In this document: piece after piece, positions 51,262 through 58,335 of the stretch | How positions within the stretch are numbered: position 1 is the first letter of the stretch | Layout of the letters: each line of letters starts with the position of its first letter | Source: Selenomonas sp963528755 | Lineage (GTDB): Bacteria; Bacillota; Negativicutes; Selenomonadales; Selenomonadaceae | Reading direction: 5' to 3' | DNA: 64,000 bases | NCBI RefSeq assembly: GCF_963528755.1 | Contig: NZ_CAURXA010000005.1 | Span: forward strand, 62,001 to 126,000 | Made by a program: the position numbers and the translations under genes | Notes under the pieces: generated by a model | The model's database searches: none | Seen by the model: only the letters and a program-made list of their open reading frames with translations | Told to the model about the DNA's origin: nothing

Positions 51262-52326
51262 TTGAAGTACGGGCCGTTCATGGCGGCGCTCCGCAAGGGA
51301 GAGCCGAAGCATGTCTACCTGCTCGCGGGCGAGGAGCATTACTATATCGAGAAGGCGAAGGCGGCGATCTTAGAGCGCCTCTTTCCCGCAGGCGAGGGCC
51401 TGCAGGACACTCTGGAAGAAGCCGCGCCCGACATGGATGCCGATGCGCTTATCGGCCTCTTGGAAATGGTGCCGTTCTTCGTGCCCAAGCATGTCGTGCT
51501 CGTGCAGGACAGTCCGTTTTTTCGCGAGAAGAAGCGGACGGCAGCGGACGGCGAGGATGCGAAGGCAGCGAAAGGGAAGAAGGGCGGCGTGGACAAGAAG
51601 GAAGAGCGTCTCCTGCATCTTCTGGCCGATATGCCCGACTACGCCTATGTGATCTTCCTCTGCGCGGGCAAGGCGGACAAGCGGCGCAAGGCGTACAAGG
51701 CGGTTGAGGCGGCGGGCGCGGTGCTCGATGCCGATGCCGTGCGCCCGTGGGAGATCGGCGATTGGCTCGCGGGAAAGCTCGCCGAGATTCACAGGGAGTT
51801 TGATCGCGAGGCGCATGCGTATTTCATGGGCGCCGTTTCCATGATGCATGAAGTCTCGCTCTCGTATCTCGACAAGGAGTTTGAAAAGCTCGCGCTCTAT
51901 ACTGCGGAGAAGCGCATCGGCAGGGCGGAGCTTGCCGCTGTATTCTCAGGGCTGCCCGAGGTATCGTCGTTTGCGATGCTGGACGCGGTGAGCGAGAAGG
52001 ACGTGAAAAAGGCTCTGACCCTCCTGCGCCGTCAGACGGCGGACGGCGTGTATGCGCCCGTGCTGCTTGCCCTGATGGTGCGCCATGTGCGCCAGTTGTG
52101 GCAGGCGAAGCTCCTTCTGGCGCAAGGCGTGCGCGGCAAGGCATTGGGGCCTTCGATGAAGCTCAATCCCTTCATCGCGGAGAAGCTGGGACGCGCGAGC
52201 ATGAAGTTCTCCGAGCCTGTTTTGAAGCGGGCGATGCTATCGCTCATCGACGCTGACTATCTGCTCAAGACAGGGCGGGGCGGCGTGGAACTGCTGGAAG
52301 ATGCCGTGATCTCGCTGTGCAGTTGA
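51262..52326 (+). CDS. holA: DNA polymerase III delta subunit
   Basis: About 354 residues. HolA opens the beta clamp in the clamp loader. It shows HVYLLAGEEHYYIEKAKAAI, VPFFVPKHVVLVQDSPFF and the C-terminal domain with FAMLDAVSEKDVKKAL and RQLWQAKLLL. A basic insert (AKAAKGKKGGVDKKEER) splits the N-terminal ATPase-like domain. TTG 51262, after GGGGTGAGG, is chosen because upstream codons fall in the terminator; ATG 51280 is an alternative. Confidence 0.88.
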   Translation: MKYGPFMAALRKGEPKHVYLLAGEEHYYIEKAKAAILERLFPAGEGLQDTLEEAAPDMDADALIGLLEMVPFFVPKHVVLVQDSPFFREKKRTAADGEDAKAAKGKKGGVDKKEERLLHLLADMPDYAYVIFLCAGKADKRRKAYKAVEAAGAVLDADAVRPWEIGDWLAGKLAEIHREFDREAHAYFMGAVSMMHEVSLSYLDKEFEKLALYTAEKRIGRAELAAVFSGLPEVSSFAMLDAVSEKDVKKALTLLRRQTADGVYAPVLLALMVRHVRQLWQAKLLLAQGVRGKALGPSMKLNPFIAEKLGRASMKFSEPVLKRAMLSLIDADYLLKTGRGGVELLEDAVISLCS

Positions 52327-52332
52327 TAAATG

Positions 52333-52362
52333 AAAAGCCGCCCCATGCGCGGGGCGGCTTTT
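52333..52362. terminator. Bidirectional terminator after holA
   Basis: AAAAGCCGCCCC and GGGGCGGCTTTT are complementary around ATGCGC, between convergent genes. Confidence 0.9.
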
Positions 52363-52368
52363 CCTCTG

Positions 52369-53298
52369 TCAAGTTTCGCTGTCGAACGACTGCATCGGTG
52401 CACCCTTGCGGGGTTTCGGCAGGTTACGGTAGGCACGTGAAGCGCTGAAGAAGCGCGTGGCTACTGTCATGCTGGCAGGGTCGAGGTTTTCGACGGAGCG
52501 CTCTGCTGTGCTCGTGAGTTCCCGATATTTCGCCGTTTGCGTGAATTTCGCCCATGCTGCTTGCAGAGCGCGCGCCATGATGAATTCGATACCCGTCGTG
52601 TCCTCGGGTTGCTGCACGAAGGCGGAACTCGTCTTGGGCGGCGGAGCGCTGCCCGTACGCTTTTCGCGTACTGCAGCGGGGGCGGCAGCTGCAGAATGCG
52701 CAGGCTGCTGGTTTACGGCGGTTTTCATCGTCGTTGAGGTTTTTGCAGTGGTCGTGCTCGACGCGCTCGTTGCATCGAGCTTCCAGCGCGTGCGCGGCTT
52801 CGGAGCACCGAACGAATCGCGGGCAGGGGAAGTCTTTGCCGATGCCCTCGTATCGGCGGAAGGCGTGCGCGCAGACGCTTCCTCTGCCGCTTCCTTTTGA
52901 CGTGCGGCGTTCCCAGCTTCATTCACGAGGCCGCTTGCGATGAGGAAGGCTTCGCTCGCCTCCTCCTTTGAGGCCGCGGCTTCGAGCTTTTCTACGAGCG
53001 CCTCGCGCGCGTCCTGCGCGGCTCGCGCCTTGGTGTAAAGTCCCGTATCGGAGCGCTTCAAAAAACGCATCTCGTCCGCCATGAGTTCGTCGCCGTTCAA
53101 AAGCTTCTGCTGAATGATGCGGCGCATGGCGCGGCTCGCGCCATCGAGCTCTTCTGCCTGCGGCTCGTCGTCTGCAGTGCCGGCGTCCTGCGGCGCACGG
53201 TTCTTGAGCACTTGCCTTGCTTTGCCGCTGTAATCGATCTTCATGCCGATGTTCTTTTGCTTCACATAGGCGCTGACTTTGTCGCTCTCGTCAAACAT
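52369..53298 (-). CDS. Unrecognised protein with an Ala/Ser/Thr-rich middle
   Basis: A 309-residue protein I do not recognise. Residues 1-115 are charged and helical (SDKVSAYVKQKNIGMKIDYS, AMRRIIQQKLLNGDELMADE, MRFLKRSDTGLYTKARAAQD). About 130-220 is low complexity (Ala/Ser/Thr/Lys/Pro). The C-terminus is again helical (MARALQAAWAKFTQTAKYRE). There is no signal peptide or TM segment. GGAGGG precedes ATG and a very good promoter lies upstream, so it is expressed. Confidence 0.75.
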   Translation of the reverse strand: MFDESDKVSAYVKQKNIGMKIDYSGKARQVLKNRAPQDAGTADDEPQAEELDGASRAMRRIIQQKLLNGDELMADEMRFLKRSDTGLYTKARAAQDAREALVEKLEAAASKEEASEAFLIASGLVNEAGNAARQKEAAEEASARTPSADTRASAKTSPARDSFGAPKPRTRWKLDATSASSTTTAKTSTTMKTAVNQQPAHSAAAAPAAVREKRTGSAPPPKTSSAFVQQPEDTTGIEFIMARALQAAWAKFTQTAKYRELTSTAERSVENLDPASMTVATRFFSASRAYRNLPKPRKGAPMQSFDSET

Positions 53299-53349
53299 GC
53301 CGAAATCCCTCCTGCAGCCGATTTCTTCCTGCGATCAATATATAGGCTT

Positions 53350-53378
53350 ATTATACCATGGAGACATATATCTGTAAA
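53350..53378 (-). promoter_or_regulatory. Promoter of the unrecognised 309-residue protein
   Basis: Minus strand TTTACA (53378-53373), 17 bases ending TGG, TATAAT (53355-53350). Confidence 0.75.
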
Positions 53379-53542
53379 CGTTTAGGCATACATTCTCTGC
53401 CTGTCAGACGGCTGCCTTTGCGTGGGAATCGGTTTTGCTAAAGACTTGCTATGACATAGCGCTGATACATATTCCCTTGCTTTTCCGTGCGCGATAGCTT
53501 AACATGGAAAGGCAATATGAGAAAGGGGCGGGAGACGGAGTC

Positions 53543-54184
53543 ATGACAAAGTTTATTTTCGATCTCGACGGAACGATTACGAAGGAAGAGACGCTTCCTG
53601 TTATTGCCAAACATTTTTCGATGGAAGAAGAGATTGAAGAGCTTACGCGGCAGACAGTCATGGGACATGTCCCTTTTGTCGAATCATTCATTCGGCGCGT
53701 CGTCCTTCTTGGGAAGCTGCCGATCGATGAGATTGATGCACTTTTGGCGGGGGTGGAACTTCATGAGCCGATCGTGAAGTTCATTCGGAAGAATCGTGCG
53801 CATTGCGCTATCGCTACGGGAAATCTTTCGTGCTGGGTCGCGAAACTCGTCGCACGAATTGGCTGCGAAGCCTACTGCTCCGAGGGAAAGATAGAGAACA
53901 ACCGAGTGGTAGAGCTTATGAATATCATAAAGAAAGAAACCGTCGTTGAAAAATATCGTGCCGCAGGGCATCGCGTCGTCTTCATCGGCGATGGTCATAA
54001 TGATGTGGAGGCGATGCGTGCCGCGGACATTGCCATCGCCTCGGGATTGACGCATGAGCCGGCGCAGAGCGTCCTTTCTGTGGCGGACTGTCTTGTACGG
54101 AATGAGGTAGAACTGTGCAGCCGGCTGAATCAGCTGCTGGTAAATATTGTAGAGCCGCGAAAGCAGGATGTTTTGCCGAAATAA
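53543..54184 (+). CDS. HAD-IB family phosphatase (SerB-like)
   Basis: A 213-residue HAD hydrolase. The nucleophile motif is IFDLDGTITKEE (DxDGT). A helical cap follows, then motif II in CAIATGNLS and motif III/IV in VVFIGDGHNDVEAMRAADIA. Phosphoserine phosphatase-like enzymes share this layout, but the substrate is not assigned. GGGAGACGGAG precedes ATG 53543. Its stop abuts the mutY stop from the other strand. Confidence 0.87.
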   Translation: MTKFIFDLDGTITKEETLPVIAKHFSMEEEIEELTRQTVMGHVPFVESFIRRVVLLGKLPIDEIDALLAGVELHEPIVKFIRKNRAHCAIATGNLSCWVAKLVARIGCEAYCSEGKIENNRVVELMNIIKKETVVEKYRAAGHRVVFIGDGHNDVEAMRAADIAIASGLTHEPAQSVLSVADCLVRNEVELCSRLNQLLVNIVEPRKQDVLPK

Positions 54185-55402
54185 TCAGGAAGACGTCCCG
54201 TCCGGTGCTTGAAGATAAGGAAAGTAGCTGCGGTAGGCGGCAGGCACGCTGTAAATGTCGGCGATTTCCTGTGCCGTCGCCCAGAGAAGCGGCGGCGTTT
54301 TTGTCTGAGTATCGTAGGGAGCGGTGGCTTCGTGGAGGCGCAGGGAGGCAGGGCGTGCATTGGCCTCGACGACTTCGGTTGAAGCAGGCGAGGATTTCGT
54401 CGCAGCGGATGGTTCATCGCTCGACGTTTCCGCCAGTTCGACGTGCCAGCCGACTATTTGCCATGTGATATGGGAGAAGATGTGCTGTGCGGCGGGGAGC
54501 GCGTGAAGTTTTGCGGGGATAAGTCCGAGGGCTTGCAGCGCCTTCGCCGCCTCGTTCTTTTTAAGATGGCCTTCCATGGCAGGAAAGCCCCAAAGTCCTG
54601 CGAGAAGCCCGTGTGCGGGACGCTTTTCGAGGGCGATTTTACCGTTTTTCGCCAGCAGGAAGATCGTAAGTTTTTCCGTACGCCGCCTTTTGGGCGGCGT
54701 TTTTTGGGGCAATTCCGCCTGAAGATTGGCTTCCTTGGCGAGACATAGGCGTTCAAGCGGACAGGAGGGACAGCGTGCGGCGCCGCGCGGCAGACAGACG
54801 AGGGCGCCGAGCTCCATCAAGGCTTGGTTGAAGTCGCCAGCATTTTCGGGCAGATGCGCGATCAGTGCTTCCTCGACAGCGCGCTTCGTGCTCTCCTTCA
54901 AGATGTCAGCCGGGCAGGCGAGGAGGCGCATGATGACACGCAGCACATTGCCGTCAACGGCAGGACGGCGCTCGCCGAAGGCGATGGAGGCGACGGCGCC
55001 TGCTGTGTAGCGGCCGATGCCGGGCAAAGCGAGCAGGTCGTCGAAGCGCGCGGGAATCTCGCCGCCATGGTCGCTGCAGATGAGACGCGCGGCAGATTGC
55101 AGGTGGCGCGCGCGGCTGTAGTAGCCGAGACCTTCCCAGAGCTTCATCAGCGTGTCTTCGTCGGCTCGGGCGAGAGCTCGTACGTCAGGCAGCGCGGCGA
55201 CGAAGCGTTCGAAGTACGGTTTGACAGCCTCGACGCGCGTCTGCTGCAGCATGATCTCGGACACCCACACGCGGTACGGCGTAGGTTCTTCACGCCACGG
55301 CAGTGCGCGCTTCTCGCTATGAAACCAGCGCAAGAGAGGCGCGGCGATCGCGTCAAGCGTTTCTATGTTTTTCAAGATATTTTCCTGCGGCTTTTTTGCC
55401 AT
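54185..55402 (-). CDS. mutY: A/G-specific adenine glycosylase MutY
   Basis: A 405-residue base-excision enzyme removing adenine opposite 8-oxoG. The N-terminus has LPWREEPTPYRVWVSEIMLQ, catalytic helix-hairpin-helix LPGIGRYTAGAVASIAFG with Asp in AVDGNVLRV, and a [4Fe-4S] site CLPRGAARCPSCPLERLC. A C-terminal NUDIX-like 8-oxoG reader follows. It contains an unusual Ser/Ala/Glu-rich stretch (near 325-355), making the protein longer than the usual 350-370. Convergent and directly abutting the HAD gene. Confidence 0.94.
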   Translation of the reverse strand: MAKKPQENILKNIETLDAIAAPLLRWFHSEKRALPWREEPTPYRVWVSEIMLQQTRVEAVKPYFERFVAALPDVRALARADEDTLMKLWEGLGYYSRARHLQSAARLICSDHGGEIPARFDDLLALPGIGRYTAGAVASIAFGERRPAVDGNVLRVIMRLLACPADILKESTKRAVEEALIAHLPENAGDFNQALMELGALVCLPRGAARCPSCPLERLCLAKEANLQAELPQKTPPKRRRTEKLTIFLLAKNGKIALEKRPAHGLLAGLWGFPAMEGHLKKNEAAKALQALGLIPAKLHALPAAQHIFSHITWQIVGWHVELAETSSDEPSAATKSSPASTEVVEANARPASLRLHEATAPYDTQTKTPPLLWATAQEIADIYSVPAAYRSYFPYLQAPDGTSS

Positions 55403-55456
55403 CGAAATCTCCTTTGGTCATGGTGCTGCGCTGGGATACGGATGAGCGGCATAGGG

Positions 55457-55849
55457 TCACTTTGTCTCAGTCAGAAGTGTCGCGAGCTTTTGACACATGT
55501 CAAAAACAAGCCCGTCGCAGTTTTCCTTGCGTGTGACGCCTTTTTCTTCGGTGGCGGCGAGAAGACATCGGCAGTCCGTCGTGCCGTGGGCGGCGAGGAA
55601 GTCGTCGACGAGCTTCTTCGCCGTTTCCTTATCCTTGCCCGCTTTGCCGAGGATCATCAGCGCGGCGGTCAGCGTGCCGCAGGCAGAGCCATGCATCATG
55701 CCCGCGCCGAAGAAGGCGCCGAGAGCGTCAGCTGCTTCCTTTTCCATGCCGATTTCGGCGGCGAAGGGCACGAGGAGCGACTGCGCGCAGTTGTAGTGAC
55801 GGCCGCCCGGCTCCTGTCGCAGAAGTTTTGCTTCTTCAAGGTGGTTCAT
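55457..55849 (-). CDS. C-GCAxxG-C-C family putative redox protein
   Basis: A 130-residue protein with the family's cysteine pattern: NCAQSL near 21, GSACGTLTAALMILG near 55, CRCLL near 93 and CDGLVFDMCQK near the end. Such proteins are often encoded beside transporters or redox enzymes; function unproven. GGAGGAAC precedes ATG. The mutY gene lies 54 bases downstream on the same strand. Confidence 0.85.
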   Translation of the reverse strand: MNHLEEAKLLRQEPGGRHYNCAQSLLVPFAAEIGMEKEAADALGAFFGAGMMHGSACGTLTAALMILGKAGKDKETAKKLVDDFLAAHGTTDCRCLLAATEEKGVTRKENCDGLVFDMCQKLATLLTETK

Positions 55850-55922
55850 GGATGTGTTCCTCCTTTATGATGAATGCTTTCCTTTATTCTACCCGCTTTT
55901 TACCTCGTGCGCAAAGGTTGTT

Positions 55923-55951
55923 TTGACAAGGCGCATTTCGTGCGATAGAAT
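55923..55951 (+). promoter_or_regulatory. pth promoter
   Basis: TTGACA (55923-55928), 17 bases, TAGAAT (55946-55951). Confidence 0.8.
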
Positions 55952-56013
55952 CGTGTTAGCAGACTTGCCGCAATGTTTTGCGGGGAGATTCCAGAAACGT
56001 TCGGAGGAATACG

Positions 56014-56670
56014 ATGAAGATCATTGCTGGCCTCGGAAATCCTGGGGCGGAGTATGCACGTACGAAGCACAATGTCGGCTTCATGCTTGTCGACGCCTTG
56101 GCTGAAAGACTTGGCGTCGATGCTTGGCGTGAGAAGTTCAACGCGCTTACAGCCGAAGGGCGCATCGGCGCGCAGAAGGTGCTGCTCGTCAAGCCTTTGA
56201 CCTACATGAATGAGAGCGGACGCGCGGTAGGCCCTCTGCTCGATTGGTACAAGCTCGCGCCAGAGGATTTGATCGTCGCGCATGACGACATGGACATCGC
56301 GGCGGGCACGATCCGTCTGCGGCGCAAGGGAAGCGCGGGCGGTCATAACGGCATTAAGTCGCTTCTCGCGCACATCGGTTCGGCGGACTTCTCGCGCGTT
56401 CGCATTGGCATTGGGCGTCCTTTGCCCGGTTGGACGGTAGTCAGGCATGTGCTTGCGCCTTTTCCCGCAGACGACGCGCCGAAGATTCAAGAGGCGATTT
56501 CTTATTTATTGCCCGCCGTCGAGTGCATCGTGACGGATGGAATCGACATGGCGATGAACCGCTACAACCCGCGCAAGAAAAAGGCGGCAAAGCAGGAAGC
56601 GCAGGAGAGGGAAAGTGCGGAGAAAAGCAGCGCTGTACCGCAGGCCGAGAGGCAGGAGGGCGAAGCATGA
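56014..56670 (+). CDS. pth: Peptidyl-tRNA hydrolase
   Basis: A 218-residue hydrolase that recycles stalled peptidyl-tRNA. Active-site segments are AGLGNPGAEYARTKHNVGFM (His), KPLTYMNESGRAV, HDDMDIAAGTIRLRRKGSAG and GGHNGIKSLL. About 30 extra C-terminal residues are Lys/Glu/Ala-rich (KKKAAKQEAQERESAEKSSA). CGGAGGA precedes ATG 56014. Its TGA overlaps the ATG of the next gene. Confidence 0.95.
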   Translation: MKIIAGLGNPGAEYARTKHNVGFMLVDALAERLGVDAWREKFNALTAEGRIGAQKVLLVKPLTYMNESGRAVGPLLDWYKLAPEDLIVAHDDMDIAAGTIRLRRKGSAGGHNGIKSLLAHIGSADFSRVRIGIGRPLPGWTVVRHVLAPFPADDAPKIQEAISYLLPAVECIVTDGIDMAMNRYNPRKKKAAKQEAQERESAEKSSAVPQAERQEGEA

Positions 56671-57905
56671 AGGCGGAAATACGTGCGCTTTACGCCGATG
56701 AGGACGGGGCGATCTTCGATGCGCCGGGCATCGCGGGACTGGGGCGCTCGGGTGATACACTCGTGCCGCTTGCGCCTGCCGACCTCATTCCTCTGCCCGA
56801 GTCGGCGGACTTGATGTTCCTGCCCGAGCGCGCGGCGATGGGAATGACGGCGGCTGGCGAGATGCTGCCTCTGGCGGGACGCGCCGTCGCCGCCATCCTG
56901 CCTGCGGGCTATACGCGGCTCTTTCTGCCTGCCTTTCAGCGCGAGGAGAGGGCCGAAAGACTCGCTCTCTACGGCTACACAGCGGTCGTGCTCTACAAGG
57001 ACGATCTCTATGCGGCGGCTCTCTACACGGATGAGAATATGAAGTGGGATCCCGTATACTACAATACGCGAGAACTCAAGAAACTCGTGCGCCGCGTTGA
57101 AAAGGATCTGCCGGGCAATCGCATCGTCGAACAGGTGGCGGGCTGCTCCTTGAAGTGGCACTGCTGCACAGCGCAGAATCTCTTCTACCGTCGCTGGGAA
57201 GCGGGCATACCGACGTCGCCCGTCTGCAATGCGAACTGCTTCGGCTGCATCTCCCTGCAGCCCGCTGAGTGCTGTCCTTCGCCGCAGAGCCGCATCGCGT
57301 TCCGTCCGACGCCCGAGGAAATTGCGCAGGTCGGCATCTATCACCTTTCGACCGCGCCCGACGCCATCGTGAGTTTTGGGCAGGGCTGTGAGGGTGAGCC
57401 GTCGCTTGCGGCGGATGCGATCGCGGCAGCCGAGCGCCTGATTCGCGCTGAGACGAAGCGCGGGCAGATCAATATCAACACGAATGCCGGCTATACCGAG
57501 GGCATCCGAAAGATCGTCGACGCCGGTCTTGATTCCATGCGTGTGAGCATCATCAGCGCCATCGAGGAGAGCTATGCGGCCTACTACCGCAGCAATTACA
57601 CGCTCGCCGATGTCAAGGAGTCGATCCGCTACGCGCTTTCGCACGGCGTGTACGTGTCTCTCAACATGCTCTTCTTCCCAGGTTTCAACGACCGCGCCGA
57701 AGAACTTGAAGCGTGGCGCAGCTTCTTTCGCGAGCTGCCCGTCAACATGGTGCAGGTGCGCAACCTCAATGTTGACCCCGATGCCTTCCTCGAAGTCATG
57801 CCCGAGGCGCAGGGCGAGGCAGTCGGTGCGAGGGAGTTTTTGGAACGACTCAAGAAGGAGTTTCCGACGCTCGTCATTGGCAGTTTTAGCCACTATGTTG
57901 AATAG
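56667..57905 (+). CDS. Cys-rich radical SAM protein of unknown function
   Basis: A 412-residue protein. Residues 1-165 are a beta-rich N-terminal domain without cysteine clusters. At about 155-210 lie many cysteines: CSLKWHCCTAQ, then the radical SAM motif CNANCFGCISL (CxxxCxxC) and CCPSP. The barrel follows (VSFGQGCEGEPSL, ININTNAGYTEGIRKIVDAG). Extra cysteines around the SAM motif suggest auxiliary Fe-S binding. ATG overlaps the pth stop. The reaction is unknown. Confidence 0.83.
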   Translation: MKAEIRALYADEDGAIFDAPGIAGLGRSGDTLVPLAPADLIPLPESADLMFLPERAAMGMTAAGEMLPLAGRAVAAILPAGYTRLFLPAFQREERAERLALYGYTAVVLYKDDLYAAALYTDENMKWDPVYYNTRELKKLVRRVEKDLPGNRIVEQVAGCSLKWHCCTAQNLFYRRWEAGIPTSPVCNANCFGCISLQPAECCPSPQSRIAFRPTPEEIAQVGIYHLSTAPDAIVSFGQGCEGEPSLAADAIAAAERLIRAETKRGQININTNAGYTEGIRKIVDAGLDSMRVSIISAIEESYAAYYRSNYTLADVKESIRYALSHGVYVSLNMLFFPGFNDRAEELEAWRSFFRELPVNMVQVRNLNVDPDAFLEVMPEAQGEAVGAREFLERLKKEFPTLVIGSFSHYVE

Positions 57906-57940
57906 GGAATTTTTCGCAAAGAGAATGATTCCTATCGAAT

Positions 57941-57977
57941 TTCTATGCTTGACATAGAAATAAATCAATGCTATTCT
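57941..57977 (+). promoter_or_regulatory. Promoter of the riboswitch-controlled uptake operon, with an inverted repeat
   Basis: TTGACA (57949-57954), 17 bases and TATTCT (57972-57977). A perfect inverted repeat TTCTATG-CTTGA-CATAGAA (57941-57959) covers the -35, suggesting a repressor or activator site in addition to the riboswitch. Confidence 0.7.
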
Positions 57978-57993
57978 TTTATAGGAATTTTAT

Positions 57994-58165
57994 ATCGTTG
58001 GATCAGGTGTCGCAAGACTTAATAGGGAATTCGGTAGAAGCCGGAGCGGTCCCGCCACTGTAGCAGCGAGCAACCCTGCAAGGAATGTCACTGGGGCGAA
58101 TGCCTTGGGAAGGCGCAGGGGAGCGATGAACTGGAGCCAGGAGAACTGCCTGATGGACAATCGCC
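57994..58165 (+). ncRNA. Cobalamin riboswitch
   Basis: The conserved blocks are in order: AATAGGGAAT (58021), AAGCCGGAGCGGTCCCGCC then ACTGTA (about 58038-58062), and the B12-box-like GCCAGGAGAACTGCCT (58136-58151). GATCAGG (58001) can pair with CCTGATG (58149) to form P1. Adenosyl- or methylcobalamin would repress. The controlled gene is the TonB-dependent receptor at 58336. Confidence 0.93.
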
Positions 58166-58240
58166 ATTTGACCTGCGAGTGATGGGAAGGGGATTAAGGA
58201 AGCGCCGTTTGGCGTTTCTTCGGCTGCACGAACATAATCC

Positions 58241-58268
58241 TCCCGGCGAAACTGCCGGGAATTTTTTT
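58241..58268 (+). terminator. Terminator hairpin in the riboswitch expression platform
   Basis: TCCCGGC (58241-58247) and GCCGGGA (58254-58260) around GAAACT, followed by ATTTTTTT. It lies between the riboswitch and the receptor gene and is the likely off-state terminator. Confidence 0.85.
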
Positions 58269-58281
58269 GCGCCGCCCTTAT

Positions 58282-58318
58282 GCGCCTTTTCTGCTTTGCA
58301 GGAGGGGCGCTTTATTTT
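58282..58318 (+). terminator. Second hairpin before the receptor gene
   Basis: GCGCC (58282-58286) pairs with GGCGC (58306-58310), with inner CTGC/GCAG pairing, then TTTATTTT. It is weaker than the first and partly sequesters GCAGGAGGGG. Confidence 0.45.
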
Positions 58319-58335
58319 GGGAAAGGGTGATGTAG

